Positions 1-7,900 of a DNA stretch of 64,000 bases are shown here, piece by piece. Each line of letters begins with the position of its first letter. The first letter of the stretch is position 1. The translations under genes and the position numbers were made by a program. The notes below the pieces were generated by a model, which saw only the letters and a program-made list of their open reading frames with translations, did no database searches and was not told the DNA's origin. Origin of the DNA: WTFY01 sp965220895 (lineage in GTDB: Bacteria > Pseudomonadota > Gammaproteobacteria > UBA4575); contig CBDCRF010000006.1 of NCBI GenBank assembly GCA_965220895.1, positions 36,561 to 100,560 on the forward strand, given 5' to 3'.

Positions 1-428
1 CAGCCGATCTTGTTTGCCTTGACCAACTCAGCCACTTCCTTCTCATACTCGTCTCGCATATTCAATACCGTCTCCACCCAGATGCCCATTTCTTCCTCTG
101 TCGCTTTCGCAACGCCAAAGGTGTGGTCCGCCATCGCCCTGCTCACATTGAGGGCTATATCGTCGGAACGTATTGCGTGGGCGTGGTGGAAATAAACATC
201 GACGTTGCCGCCCTTGCTTGGCCCGAAATACGTGTCCCGGCCAAACCATTGGCCTGTCAGGTCAGATCCCGACATGGCGTTATCATCGTCGAAGCGAATA
301 GAGATGCCGCCAACAACGACAGAATCTGCGCCGCCGCGCATCTCGCGGTCTTCATCCTTGATAGCCTTTATTTGGCTATCCTCAAGGATGGCGACTGTTC
401 CGCCGTCGTATGTTAGTACGTTGTGCAT
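1..428 (-). CDS. Prohead protease-like protein, C-terminus beyond the window
   Basis: The frame is open from an ATG to the left edge, so about 142 residues of the N-terminal part are visible. The order of segments (a YFHHAHAIRSDD stretch, then VAKATEEEMGIWVETVLNMR, then VAELVKANKIGW) resembles HK97-type capsid maturation proteases, in which an IGVG/E-D-GLW strand is followed by an Y..I..L...G.LGWSSG segment. Such proteases process the capsid and scaffold inside the prohead. The position downstream of TerL and portal on the same strand fits. The family assignment is by motif memory only; the catalytic Ser lies beyond the edge. Confidence 0.6.
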   Translation of the reverse strand, partial: MHNVLTYDGGTVAILEDSQIKAIKDEDREMRGGADSVVVGGISIRFDDDNAMSGSDLTGQWFGRDTYFGPSKGGNVDVYFHHAHAIRSDDIALNVSRAMADHTFGVAKATEEEMGIWVETVLNMRDEYEKEVAELVKANKIG

Positions 429-598
429 AGCGTCCTGTATGTGCATTAGCACCCGAAGGCAACGACATCCACCTGCCGCTCACGTTGTTGCATGCCCCTG
501 AATTAGACCTGCATGATGCCCCGTAGCCTAATGCCTGGATGGAATGTAAAGTGTACGGAAATCGCGACGAAAACGCTGCGATTCGCTAATCGGAGGGC

Positions 599-627
599 AA
601 GATAAGAGGTACTTCCGTTATTGTCAA
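599..627 (-). promoter_or_regulatory. Promoter of the protease gene overlapping the ATAACGGAA word
   Basis: Minus strand: TTGACA, 17 bp, TATCTT. The last bases of the -35 box and the spacer form CAATAACGGAAGT, a copy of the dispersed word, so a protein bound there would block the promoter. Confidence 0.7.
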
Positions 628-646
628 GTGAAACAGCGAAAAAATT

Positions 647-853
647 TTATTCGTCGCTGATTTTCCGAATATACTCCGCGTCCCCCCATGCCCGTTCGAG
701 GTCGTCTTGGCGACCTGAAAGGTCATTGATGTGGTCGCTAATGATCTCGTTGATTCGCCCCTGACTCTTCTTGAAACTAAACATGCGGTGAATTGACGCA
801 GCGATGCCCGTGAGCACCATTCCAAAGACGAAAAACAGGAAGCGGTGGAGCAT
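647..853 (-). CDS. Small membrane-anchored protein
   Basis: 68 residues. An N-terminal hydrophobic segment (residues 4-20, FLFFVFGMVLTGIAASI) is followed by a basic patch and a charged helical tail, giving a single-span N-in topology. The start lies 2 bp after the end of the gene transcribed before it. No family recognised. Confidence 0.5.
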   Translation of the reverse strand: MLHRFLFFVFGMVLTGIAASIHRMFSFKKSQGRINEIISDHINDLSGRQDDLERAWGDAEYIRKISDE

Positions 854-855
854 CG

Positions 856-1080
856 TTATTGTAGTTGGGTGAGGAGATGGATACGTTTCTGCAAGGCACG
901 GAGCGCACTTTGCCGAGTCCAGCCATAGCCGAAATACGAAAGATAATGCGCCATGTACATCGGCATCTCCTCAAGTGTCAAGGATGGCGCGACGGGACGC
1001 AACATATTCAAGAGGCGCAGACGGTCTTCCTCCGTCATGCGCTGGATCGTCATGTTGTATTTTTGGGCTTCCGAGACCAT
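856..1080 (-). CDS. Hypothetical protein, 74 aa
   Basis: A small soluble protein, probably helical, containing TEEDRLRLLNMLRP and an aromatic segment MYMAHYLSYFGYGW. It follows its own promoter at 1101-1129 with a very short leader. No family recognised. Confidence 0.6.
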   Translation of the reverse strand: MVSEAQKYNMTIQRMTEEDRLRLLNMLRPVAPSLTLEEMPMYMAHYLSYFGYGWTRQSALRALQKRIHLLTQLQ

Positions 1081-1082
1081 GT

Positions 1083-1129
1083 ATTTCCGTTATTGGAAAC
1101 AAGATATAAAAAGCCTCCGGCGATGTCAA
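1083..1129 (-). promoter_or_regulatory. Promoter plus operator-like word
   Basis: Minus strand: TTGACA, 17 bp, TATCTT (1101-1129). Immediately downstream, over the expected transcription start, lies CAATAACGGAAAT (1083-1095), a perfect copy of the dispersed word. Confidence 0.7.
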
Positions 1130-1156
1130 GGCAATCCACAAGAAAGTCTTGTGGGT

Positions 1157-1420
1157 TCAGGGGAGGTCGCGCAGGCGCAAGATGGCGGCTTTACGCGCCG
1201 CCCGGAACGTGTGATACTTGCCAAGAAGGGCGTACACGCGCTTCGACAGATCGTGGATGGAGCCAAACCAGATGTTGTCCTCCTTGACAAGGAGGGCGTA
1301 ATACACATTCCCGTCTATGGACACCATGCGCGCCTTTTCGGAGCCTGTCGCCTCGACCTCGCGTTGAATTACCTTGAGGCCGCCAACGACGTGCTTTGTT
1401 CCGCCAAAATTATCCATCAT
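1157..1420 (-). CDS. Hypothetical protein, 87 aa
   Basis: The sequence (VEATGSEKARMVSIDGNVYY, then LGKYHTFRAARKAAILRLRD) suggests a small beta-sheet domain with a C-terminal basic helix. Its start overlaps the stop of the preceding gene in an ATGA-like junction. Function unknown. Confidence 0.55.
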   Translation of the reverse strand: MMDNFGGTKHVVGGLKVIQREVEATGSEKARMVSIDGNVYYALLVKEDNIWFGSIHDLSKRVYALLGKYHTFRAARKAAILRLRDLP

Positions 1421-1644
1421 TTCAGTGTTTTGAGATTGGCTACTTCGACCTGCAAGCGCGTAATATCCTTACAGGCTGCCTCTAACTTGAGACGCAGGTC
1501 GTAAATGGCCTTGTCTTGCTGGGCAGCTTTATCGTAGAACCTGCGTTCGATTCGCGCTACTTCGGATGAAGCTGGTTCTGCCCGCCCCAGATCAAGTACG
1601 GGCGCGCCGGGGCGCGGGGTCGGATCGGGTTGCTTAAATCGCAT
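1417..1644 (-). CDS. Small coiled-coil protein
   Basis: 75 residues from ATG: a proline-rich head (QPDPTPRPGAP), then a heptad-rich helix from about residue 35 to the end (KAIYDLRLKLEAACKDITRL). The nearest promoter is at 1744-1772. In-frame ATGs further upstream would translate through the leader hairpin, so the 1644 start is preferred. A structural-region coiled coil of unknown role. Confidence 0.55.
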   Translation of the reverse strand: MRFKQPDPTPRPGAPVLDLGRAEPASSEVARIERRFYDKAAQQDKAIYDLRLKLEAACKDITRLQVEVANLKTLK

Positions 1645-1665
1645 AATGAATTGTGTAAAATGGTA

Positions 1666-1703
1666 GCGGGCTGCCCGCATCATGGGCGAACGGGGCAGCC
1701 CGC
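1666..1703 (-). promoter_or_regulatory. Leader hairpin
   Basis: GCGGGCTGCCC and GGGCAGCCCGC form a perfect 11-bp stem with a 16-nt loop. It lies between the promoter and the start codon of the coiled-coil gene. No U-run follows in the minus direction, so a leader structure is more likely than a terminator. Confidence 0.55.
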
Positions 1704-1743
1704 CTGCTCCCTTCATGGCTTCCCCCATAAATGAGAACGAGGG

Positions 1744-1772
1744 AATATACAGCGAAAAAACAACAATGTCAA
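1744..1772 (-). promoter_or_regulatory. Promoter (minus) of the coiled-coil gene
   Basis: TTGACA, 17-bp T-rich spacer, TATATT. It is divergent from the promoter of the omega-RNA-like locus that starts at 1805. Confidence 0.75.
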
Positions 1773-1804
1773 GCCCGGTATTCATCCCGAATAGTGAAAA
1801 ATGC

Positions 1805-1833
1805 TTGCTTTTCTTGATTTTTCGTTATATCTT
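1805..1833 (+). promoter_or_regulatory. Promoter of stand-alone omega-RNA-like locus A
   Basis: TTGCTT, 17 bp, TATCTT. The same -35 variant and spacing precede the homologous locus at 51.6 kb. Confidence 0.55.
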
Positions 1834-1839
1834 GTCCTT

Positions 1840-2015
1840 GCGGTTGTCGTTTCACGATCACAGAGGTACTGCTTAAAGGCACGGGAACGGCGCGAACCGC
1901 ACATATTGCTTGTCCACGGGCGGGACTCTCCCCGGCGGATGGGGCAAGCCTCGATACGCCTGTAAGACCTTTAGGCAGCTTCGCCGCCGACAAGGCAAGG
2001 CCACCATCCAGAACC
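1840..2015 (+). ncRNA. Stand-alone TnpB omega-RNA-like locus A
   Basis: This stretch aligns along its whole length with the minus-strand locus at 51.4-51.6 kb. Its 3' half resembles the 3' ends of the three tnpB genes here (the CCACCA.CCAGAACC end). No tnpB is attached. A stem GCTTGTCC/GGGGCAAGC closes the core. GGATGG (1937-1942) can pair with CCATCC (2004-2009), whereas the other two loci have GGCTGG/CCAGCC at the same places, a compensatory pair. The next 29 nt after AACC are identical to locus B. The locus points into the 3' end of the opposite-strand gene that stops at 2045. Confidence 0.6.
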
Positions 2016-2044
2016 GCAGCCGCGCAAGCGTGCATGTAAGTCCC

Positions 2045-3109
2045 TCAAGCCCCAAAGTCGTCCATTATGGACGTCATGCGCCGGAACGACTGGAGCGAGC
2101 GGAATATGCCGCGCTCGAAACTGGACTCAGACTGGAAGTTGGCTTCCACGTCCTGCGTCTGTATACTTTGCGCCACCACACGTTGCCCTACGGCTCCGGC
2201 CCCTACGCGCTGTGCCTCATAGATGGTCAGCCGCGACACCGCCGCGCTGATAGCCTCCGGCATTACGGGCCAGGTTATGGGGCCGTTGTCCGCATCGCCT
2301 TCGCCGCCCGCAAGAACGAACATTACTTGGCTGGTAGTCGAAGTCCAGTTGAACGAGAGTCCCCTATGGCCCTCAGATATTGAGGCGCGGACAAGTTGCT
2401 CGTCGTTATATCGCGCCGCGTTGATCGCATCGACAGCTTCTCCGCCCGTTACCGTTCCCCTGCATTTAATTGTCAGCATCCTCGCGCTATCGTACGTCGC
2501 TGTCGCTTCGCTATCCGGCGTAGCCGCATCGTATTGGAATACTACGGTAAAGTCGTTGCCTATTTCGCCGGAGACGATATACTCAATGAGAAATCTTAAC
2601 GTGCTTGGACTCGGCCAATTGATTGACCCCGTAGCATTGCTCGCTGCCAGCCCCAATCGCGTATTCACAGCTGCGTCTGACTCGTCTGACAAGCGATACC
2701 CGCCCCAATATGAAATGGTGATCGGATCAATCTGCTTGTACCCCACTGCCACATATCGCTTGGCCTCATCTCCGCTGCGCCGCGAGAAAGGCACTACCTT
2801 CAGGTCTGACTCTAACCGGGCATTTTCAGAAGGCGTGGCGATGTCATGCACCCGATGGACGGGCCAATCGTCCATCGGCAGAACGAGCTTCTCGAACATC
2901 GGGTCATATTCCCCTTGGACCGGATAGAAGGTGGCCTTATGCTCTGCTGCAAGCAGGTTGCGCTTCAGAAACTGCGACACCCTGTTTGACGCTTCGCCGA
3001 TGGCGAGCATGGCAGCCTCGTCATTCTGTCTCAATTCCTTCAAGTCCGGCGCGTCGTAGAGGCGTTTGCGAAACTCGTCTACGGAAAGCAAAAGGCTCAT
3101 GGGGGGCAT
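2045..3109 (-). CDS. Probable head/connector structural protein
   Basis: 354 residues located between portal and protease. The N-terminus (VDEFRKRLYDAPDLKELRQN) is helical; the middle is beta-rich with many Gly/Thr/Ser; the C-terminus (FQSESSFERGIFRSLQSF) is again helical. No family recognised; a structural role is inferred from position alone. Its stop abuts the end of omega-RNA-like locus A on the other strand. Confidence 0.65.
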   Translation of the reverse strand: MPPMSLLLSVDEFRKRLYDAPDLKELRQNDEAAMLAIGEASNRVSQFLKRNLLAAEHKATFYPVQGEYDPMFEKLVLPMDDWPVHRVHDIATPSENARLESDLKVVPFSRRSGDEAKRYVAVGYKQIDPITISYWGGYRLSDESDAAVNTRLGLAASNATGSINWPSPSTLRFLIEYIVSGEIGNDFTVVFQYDAATPDSEATATYDSARMLTIKCRGTVTGGEAVDAINAARYNDEQLVRASISEGHRGLSFNWTSTTSQVMFVLAGGEGDADNGPITWPVMPEAISAAVSRLTIYEAQRVGAGAVGQRVVAQSIQTQDVEANFQSESSFERGIFRSLQSFRRMTSIMDDFGA

Positions 3110-3179
3110 TATTTTAGTGAAAAAAGGCTAAAAACGGCCAAAAAACGGCTATTTTTGGCCATTTTCGGCCATTTTCGGC
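3110..3179. repeat. GGCC/A-T quasi-repeat between portal and next gene
   Basis: About six copies of a roughly 10-bp unit alternating GGCC or GGCT with A/T runs (GGCCATTTTC, GGCTAAAAAC). Several overlapping short hairpins with T-runs can form on either strand, so this may terminate or attenuate transcription after the portal gene. Confidence 0.5.
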
Positions 3180-4754
3180 TTATTCGTCGTCGTTTTCTCG
3201 TTCGCTTTCGGGTTTGCGTTCCCTGTCCCTATCGGAGTCGTTCTCGTCTCGGCTTACTTCTTGCCTTGGGTCTTGCGTGTCCGGCTTGTTGCCGCCGTCG
3301 CCGCCGCCCGGAGCGTTCTGCATCAGGTCCAACTTGTCCTGGCGTTCTTTCTCCAGTTCCTCCTCAAGGAACGTGTCCTCGGCTTCAATACCCAGCTCCA
3401 TCCGGGCATACTTGCTGGACACTATCTGCTTGTTTTTGGTGAGCGTCTGCCATTGCTTCGCCTCTTCGAGCCGTTTCTTGCGCATCACATCCAGGCGATC
3501 TACGGAGAATTTCATCCGTAGCCCCATGGGTTCGAGCACCTGCGCGTTCACCTCGTCAGCAAACCGCGCTGCGTCGGGCATCACGGTCTGTTGATAGAAC
3601 TGGTACAGCAATTCTTCTTTCGTGCCTCTCGCGTTCGTGTCGCCGGAAAGTATAAGTCCATGGGGCACGTCGAGCGCGTTGAGCAGCGACTCTTTTTGCT
3701 GTCGTTCGACGGTGCCCGACGACAGGTCAGCCAGTCCCTCCCCTATTTCCTTCACGTCTACGCTGTCGGCTTCGAGCGTTATGTGTCGCTGCTTTTTCCC
3801 GCCTGTCATGCGGCCAAAGCGGGTATTGAACATTTTACGCTCTTCGTCTCGCGTCCCTTTGGGCACGAGAATAACGGTGGCTTTAAGCAGGCCGCGTTGC
3901 ATGTGCACATTGAGGAATCTGTCCATGCCGTGCAGCACGGAGGCATGGATGGCGGCCTTCCTTCCCACCGACAGTTCGGGGGGGCCTGACTCGCAGTACG
4001 TGTCGCGGTCAAAGAACAGCCCCACGCATTCGAGCGGCCACAGGTAGCGGGTATTGCCCATGTCAGCGTCGCGCCCTACCTGCCGTTCGACACCTTCGAT
4101 CTTGGTGTAGAACTCGTTATATCTTGGTTCCCAATAGTCGGGCGACCACCAGCGTATGCCTTTGAGCGCGCCCATATGGTAGTCCAGCCCCCATGCCGCT
4201 CGTCCGTCGAGTATCAATCCTTCGATGGTGAGTTTGATGAGGTCGTTGAAACTCGTATACCCCATCTCTTTGTCTCCGCGCATCCAATGCAGTATGCGTG
4301 GCCGCTTGGCCGTGTCCCTGCTATCGTAGATGACCCTCTTGCCTCGGTAAATCTTGTAGGGTATGTTGCGAACAGCTTTCGAGCGTTTTTCTACGCCTTG
4401 CGCAAAGAGGCCGACGAACCGCCACGCCCGGCGAACGCTCATCGGGTTATTGCGCAGGTTCGAGGCATGCGAGCCAAAGAAGTCTTCCATTCGCATCACG
4501 TTCGAGGCGTCAAACGGGTAGTTGTACCTGTTAGCCCCTTTCGTTCCTATGCTGTGCGCCTTGCCGTCTTGCCCTACGAGGAACACAAGATTTTCGTACC
4601 GCTCCTCTTCGAGCGTCCGCGCTATGTTGTCGTAAGCATCGCCTTTCGTCGTTGGGTTATAGACGTTCCAAAGCCATTGAGGACGGTTGGGGTCGCTCCA
4701 TGGCCAGCGAAAGCGGCGTTGCGCTGGTATTTCAAAACGCGGGTTGGGGTTCAT
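3180..4754 (-). CDS. Phage portal protein
   Basis: 524 residues, the size of many portal proteins. It directly follows the large terminase with a 4-bp overlap. Family-like features are an N-terminal segment leading into FVGLFAQGVEKRSKAVRNIP, a central YHMGALKGIRWWSPDYW, and near residue 370 HGLILSGDTNARGTKEELLY, the usual ligand-contacting part of portals before the crown helices. The tail is a long charged region rich in E/D/R, probably disordered. The portal forms the dodecameric DNA gate and docks terminase. Confidence 0.8.
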   Translation of the reverse strand: MNPNPRFEIPAQRRFRWPWSDPNRPQWLWNVYNPTTKGDAYDNIARTLEEERYENLVFLVGQDGKAHSIGTKGANRYNYPFDASNVMRMEDFFGSHASNLRNNPMSVRRAWRFVGLFAQGVEKRSKAVRNIPYKIYRGKRVIYDSRDTAKRPRILHWMRGDKEMGYTSFNDLIKLTIEGLILDGRAAWGLDYHMGALKGIRWWSPDYWEPRYNEFYTKIEGVERQVGRDADMGNTRYLWPLECVGLFFDRDTYCESGPPELSVGRKAAIHASVLHGMDRFLNVHMQRGLLKATVILVPKGTRDEERKMFNTRFGRMTGGKKQRHITLEADSVDVKEIGEGLADLSSGTVERQQKESLLNALDVPHGLILSGDTNARGTKEELLYQFYQQTVMPDAARFADEVNAQVLEPMGLRMKFSVDRLDVMRKKRLEEAKQWQTLTKNKQIVSSKYARMELGIEAEDTFLEEELEKERQDKLDLMQNAPGGGDGGNKPDTQDPRQEVSRDENDSDRDRERKPESERENDDE

Positions 4755-6196
4755 GCTACGAGGGGGTCCGTCCAGTTATCGTCATACGCTTCGTCGTCGA
4801 AGAGCCACGAGCGTTCCTTGAGGTAATCGACGAAGAGTGCTTGAATATAGGCGTCAGCGCAGTCCGTTGAGCGTCCGAGTCGTTGGCGTACTCCCCACAC
4901 CGCTCCGCTTGACGTGCGTATCTTGGCGAGACCGCCAGAGGTGTCTTTCGGCTCGACCTGTATTTTCTTTTCCCCTACGCGCCGATAGCGCGGCGCCGTC
5001 AACTCCTCGCGCAACATGTCGAGCGTCTCGTCCTGCGGGATAGAGAAGCCAATGGAACCTTTATTGAACATATGCCGCGCAAACCACCACATCTGCGTTC
5101 GCACGTCCTGGTATTCGATGTCGCTGCCCCCAAACCCTTCGTCTTCGACAGGCGTTCGCCCCGCTTTGACGTTCGTTACGCGATAGTCGTTCTTGTCAAG
5201 CATGGCTATCACGCCCGCGCCCACGCCCACGCCATCGACGGCAATGTTATCGTCGGGGCATCCGTGATCTTTCGCTATCCCTATAATATGGTCGGTGAGC
5301 GTGGCAGTATCGCAGTGCTTCCTTTCGAGGCGTATGAGGTTACCGCCTTCGAGCACCGCTATTACTGACGGGTCGCCGCCTGACACGCCTTCGGACACGT
5401 CTACGCCCATGCGGTACGTATGGTCGCCGGGGCAGTCGCGTCCTAACGCTTTCTCTACTGCCCCGAACTGGATAACGAGGTCCCACGATCCTTCGTCGGC
5501 AAGCATCCCTTCCGCATAGATTTTGAATTGCGCAGGATCCTGCGCATACAACGCTTGCTTATATCCTTCGTCAAGAAACGGATTGTCGCGCCACGTGGTA
5601 TGCTGATACCATATATCGCGCTGTACGCCTCGCGCCTTTGTTTCAAACCTGTTGGTGGAACGAGCGTATTGCGGAAGGTCTTCGGTACTTATGCCAAGGT
5701 ACTGGAAAAGGGTGCGCGATTGCGGCACGGGATTGAACGTGTACACCAGTTGCTTTTTGCCTCTACCGCGTACGCGAAGGTCGAGCTGCTCCAGGTCCTC
5801 CTGCGCCAACTCCGACGCCTCTTCTATCCACACGATATTGACAGCGGCAATCGACTTGATCTTTTCGGGGTCGTCCATCCCCCCGTGCAGTATCTCGCCC
5901 CCGCTCTTGAACGAGAATGTAAGGTCCGTATGATTGATCTTGGGCTTGAGGCCCAACGAAGAGAGAATATCCTTGAACATCTTGAAGGTAGACAGCTTGC
6001 ACGAGTTGCGCACCTTCCGTATGACAAGGATGCGGTGGCCGTTGTCGCTCGCTTCCCGCAGCAGGTTCTGGCCAACGAATATCGACTTGCCGGACCCCGC
6101 CCCGCCCATGATAACGACGTATCGTTCCGACCTGTCCAGCGAGGGCGCGTACACAGGATTGATGTACTGATATGTGATGCCTGCGGAATCTGACAT
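4751..6196 (-). CDS. terL: Terminase large subunit
   Basis: 481 residues. The ATPase domain has Walker A GGAGSGKS at residues 31-38, and Walker B with catalytic acid IVWIEEA near 121-127, followed by a coupling motif (YTFNP). The nuclease domain begins near residue 265 with MGVDVSEG, an RNase H-like first aspartate, and further acids appear in AVDGVGVGAG and DCADAYIQAL. It translocates DNA into proheads and cuts it at headful or cos sites. The gene is coupled to TerS (shared A at 6196) upstream and to the portal downstream. Confidence 0.92.
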   Translation of the reverse strand: MSDSAGITYQYINPVYAPSLDRSERYVVIMGGAGSGKSIFVGQNLLREASDNGHRILVIRKVRNSCKLSTFKMFKDILSSLGLKPKINHTDLTFSFKSGGEILHGGMDDPEKIKSIAAVNIVWIEEASELAQEDLEQLDLRVRGRGKKQLVYTFNPVPQSRTLFQYLGISTEDLPQYARSTNRFETKARGVQRDIWYQHTTWRDNPFLDEGYKQALYAQDPAQFKIYAEGMLADEGSWDLVIQFGAVEKALGRDCPGDHTYRMGVDVSEGVSGGDPSVIAVLEGGNLIRLERKHCDTATLTDHIIGIAKDHGCPDDNIAVDGVGVGAGVIAMLDKNDYRVTNVKAGRTPVEDEGFGGSDIEYQDVRTQMWWFARHMFNKGSIGFSIPQDETLDMLREELTAPRYRRVGEKKIQVEPKDTSGGLAKIRTSSGAVWGVRQRLGRSTDCADAYIQALFVDYLKERSWLFDDEAYDDNWTDPLVA

Positions 6197-7017
6197 TATT
6201 TTTTCGGCGGCCTGCCCCGTTTTTTAGGCGTGTTTGGCGCGTCCTGATTTCCCTTCGGGTTTTTCAGGTCGTACAATTTGAAGCCCTCCACCTTGTCCAT
6301 CTCTTTTTGTTCGCGTTCGCGGTCTCGTTCGGGCTGCGAGAATGCGCCTACAGAGGAGAGTATTGCTTTCGCTGCTTGCAAGGGATCTATCAGAGTGATT
6401 TTCCATTTACGAACGCCGGATGGCGTCTCCTCGTAGATCACCTCCTTGAGCAGGTCGATATTGGCTTGCGCCTGGGGGGTGTTCATGTCTACCGCGCCTG
6501 TGTCCGCGTTGATGAACGGGCCCAGGTTGGCGCGAGAGATCATTTGCAGGCGATACACAGAGTCGTGCGGATCGAACCCAAACTTGTTTGTTGCTGTTTC
6601 GCGCATCTCTATCCTGCGTCGGATAAAGTTTTTCACCGCCTCCCGGCCAAGCATCTTGCCTGCGGCTGACATGTAGTTCTTTTCCCTTCCTCCAGCGGCG
6701 AGATACGCCTTTTCTCCGTCGAAGTAATAGAGGTAGGCATCGCAAAACCGGCGTTCAAGCCCCGTGAGACCGTCAGGGTCCGCATTTCGCTGCGAACGCC
6801 ATTTCGGATTGTCCGGGTTTTCTTCTGCCGCAATGGCGTTCTGTTCCGCCATGGCGTCTCGGCGCATCTTTTCCTGCTCCTTTGCCTCGGCTTTTTTCGT
6901 CGGGCCGGACTGGAACTTGATTATCGCTTCGTCCGGCTTGGGCGATTCTACCGCTTCGCGGGAATCGGGATCGAAGTCGAGGATGCGCTTGTATGCGGGC
7001 GTGTCGGTGGTGGGCAT
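6196..7017 (-). CDS. terS: Terminase small subunit with AT-hook tail
   Basis: 273 residues from ATG; an in-frame TTG at 7038 is less likely. Residues about 85-150 (LTGLERRFCDAYLYYFDGEK, AAGGREKNY, AAGKMLGREAVKNFIRRRIE) match the helix-turn-helix terminase small-subunit pattern. The extreme C-terminus (KKRGRPPKK) is an AT-hook-like DNA-binding motif. The first 80 residues are charged and probably disordered. It selects phage DNA for packaging with TerL. Confidence 0.8.
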   Translation of the reverse strand: MPTTDTPAYKRILDFDPDSREAVESPKPDEAIIKFQSGPTKKAEAKEQEKMRRDAMAEQNAIAAEENPDNPKWRSQRNADPDGLTGLERRFCDAYLYYFDGEKAYLAAGGREKNYMSAAGKMLGREAVKNFIRRRIEMRETATNKFGFDPHDSVYRLQMISRANLGPFINADTGAVDMNTPQAQANIDLLKEVIYEETPSGVRKWKITLIDPLQAAKAILSSVGAFSQPERDREREQKEMDKVEGFKLYDLKNPKGNQDAPNTPKKRGRPPKK

Positions 7018-7042
7018 TGCCGGAAGATTTTGAGGCAATACC

Positions 7043-7055
7043 CAATAACGGAAAT
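7043..7055 (+). promoter_or_regulatory. AATAACGGAAAT word upstream of terS
   Basis: A perfect CAATAACGGAAAT copy lies in the terS leader, just downstream of a minus-strand TTGACT box (about 7071-7076). A clear -10 box is not visible because the word occupies that position. Confidence 0.5.
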
Positions 7056-7068
7056 TATTAAAACAAAG

Positions 7069-7380
7069 TCAAGAAGCCCGATTTTTCCTGCGGAACGGCG
7101 CGTCGTACGTATTATGGCAGCGTTGACACCATGCTCGCAGGTTGTCAAAGTCGTTGTTGGTGGGGTCGTGATCGAGATGCGCTATGGTGAGCACGACCTT
7201 GCTGCCTGTTACTGGATGCGCGTGTTTGTTGGCTGCGCGGCAGTTTGGGTAGACCGGCGACCCTTCGCACTTGTCCGAGGCGCGATCAAGAATCTGGCGG
7301 CGTATGTGCTGCCACTCTTTCGAGTGGATGGAGCCGCCAGGGTACAACTTCATGTTTTCGCGGGAAATGGGCATGGGCAT
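7069..7380 (-). CDS. HNH endonuclease
   Basis: 103 residues. The HNH core reads AHLDHDPTNNDFDNLRAWCQ followed by CH, with an N-terminal KWQHIRRQILDRASDKCEG-like first strand (here KEWQHIRRQI). Small HNH proteins beside TerS/TerL are common and often needed for genome cleavage during packaging. The start is the ATG in GGATATAATGCCC, the same initiation context that follows tnpB right ends elsewhere in the window. Confidence 0.8.
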   Translation of the reverse strand: MPMPISRENMKLYPGGSIHSKEWQHIRRQILDRASDKCEGSPVYPNCRAANKHAHPVTGSKVVLTIAHLDHDPTNNDFDNLRAWCQRCHNTYDAPFRRKNRAS

Positions 7381-7398
7381 TATATCCAATGTTTGGTA
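7375..7398 (-). repeat. Isolated copy of the tnpB right-end suffix
   Basis: TACCAAACATTGG followed by ATATAATGCCC matches exactly the suffix after the tnpB-like remnant at 25.9 kb and nearly that after tnpB at 56.6 kb. Here no scaffold is recognisable upstream. It supplies the start codon of the HNH gene. Confidence 0.5.
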
Positions 7399-7442
7399 CG
7401 ATTCGGCAAGGTTCGGGGGCACGGCGTTACCTATCAGTTGCT

Positions 7443-7709
7443 CTACGCTTGTCTTGGGCCCTTTCCATTGATTCTCTCCATTTCGCGCTCCAAGTAGGCG
7501 TACGCCTCGTCGCGATTCTTGTATCGTCTCGCCTTTTTGCGACCGATACGTACTTCCCAGTCAGGATTTTTAATGGTGTAGGACCCAGGCATGCCATGCC
7601 TGGCTCGCTCGACGCTTTTCATCGTCCCGATGATCTTCGTTGCCCTTGCGGTTTGCGCGACCAGATCGACATGGCCCCAATGGACGTAGCGGATCGTTGC
7701 GGGACTCAT
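7443..7709 (-). CDS. Hypothetical protein, 88 aa
   Basis: Starts MSPATIRYVHWG by ATGA overlap with the preceding zinc-knuckle gene. A basic region GRKKARRYKNRDEAYAYLER lies in the C-terminal half. Probably nucleic-acid associated; family unknown. Confidence 0.55.
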   Translation of the reverse strand: MSPATIRYVHWGHVDLVAQTARATKIIGTMKSVERARHGMPGSYTIKNPDWEVRIGRKKARRYKNRDEAYAYLEREMERINGKGPRQA

Positions 7710-7900
7710 GCCAGCGCGTTCTTTACCGCGCCGCATTCGGCGCAGTGCCAGTTAAACAGCCCTTTCGTGCTTTTCGTGCTTTTCTTGCAGGCGGCGCACC
7801 ACGTGGCGCGCACATCCTGCTTCGGCCCGTAGAGCATGGTGCTCATCAGTCCTGCGTCAGCCTTCTTGTCCGGCGGCTTCCCGCCCCTGCTTCCCAGCAT
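7706..7900 (-). CDS. Small zinc-ribbon protein
   Basis: 64 residues with two CxxC pairs, WCAAC and HCAEC, forming a zinc ribbon in the C-terminal half. The frame stays open upstream through omega-RNA-like locus C, where GTG codons could serve as earlier starts. The last strand (NWHCAECGA) is duplicated at DNA level 190 bp upstream. Confidence 0.55.
   Translation of the reverse strand: MLGSRGGKPPDKKADAGLMSTMLYGPKQDVRATWCAACKKSTKSTKGLFNWHCAECGAVKNALA
7733..7753. repeat. 21-bp direct repeat, copy 1 (copy 2 at 7923-7943)
   Basis: GCATTCGGCGCAGTGCCAGTT occurs exactly twice and encodes the NWHCAEC zinc knuckle in the minus strand. The second copy is outside the likely gene, suggesting a partial duplication of the zinc-ribbon gene. 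Confidence 0.7.

Noticed and set aside
2223..2927. A 234-codon plus-strand frame opposite the connector gene.
   Set aside because: It is antisense to a well-formed minus-strand gene and has a Ser/Arg-rich shadow composition.
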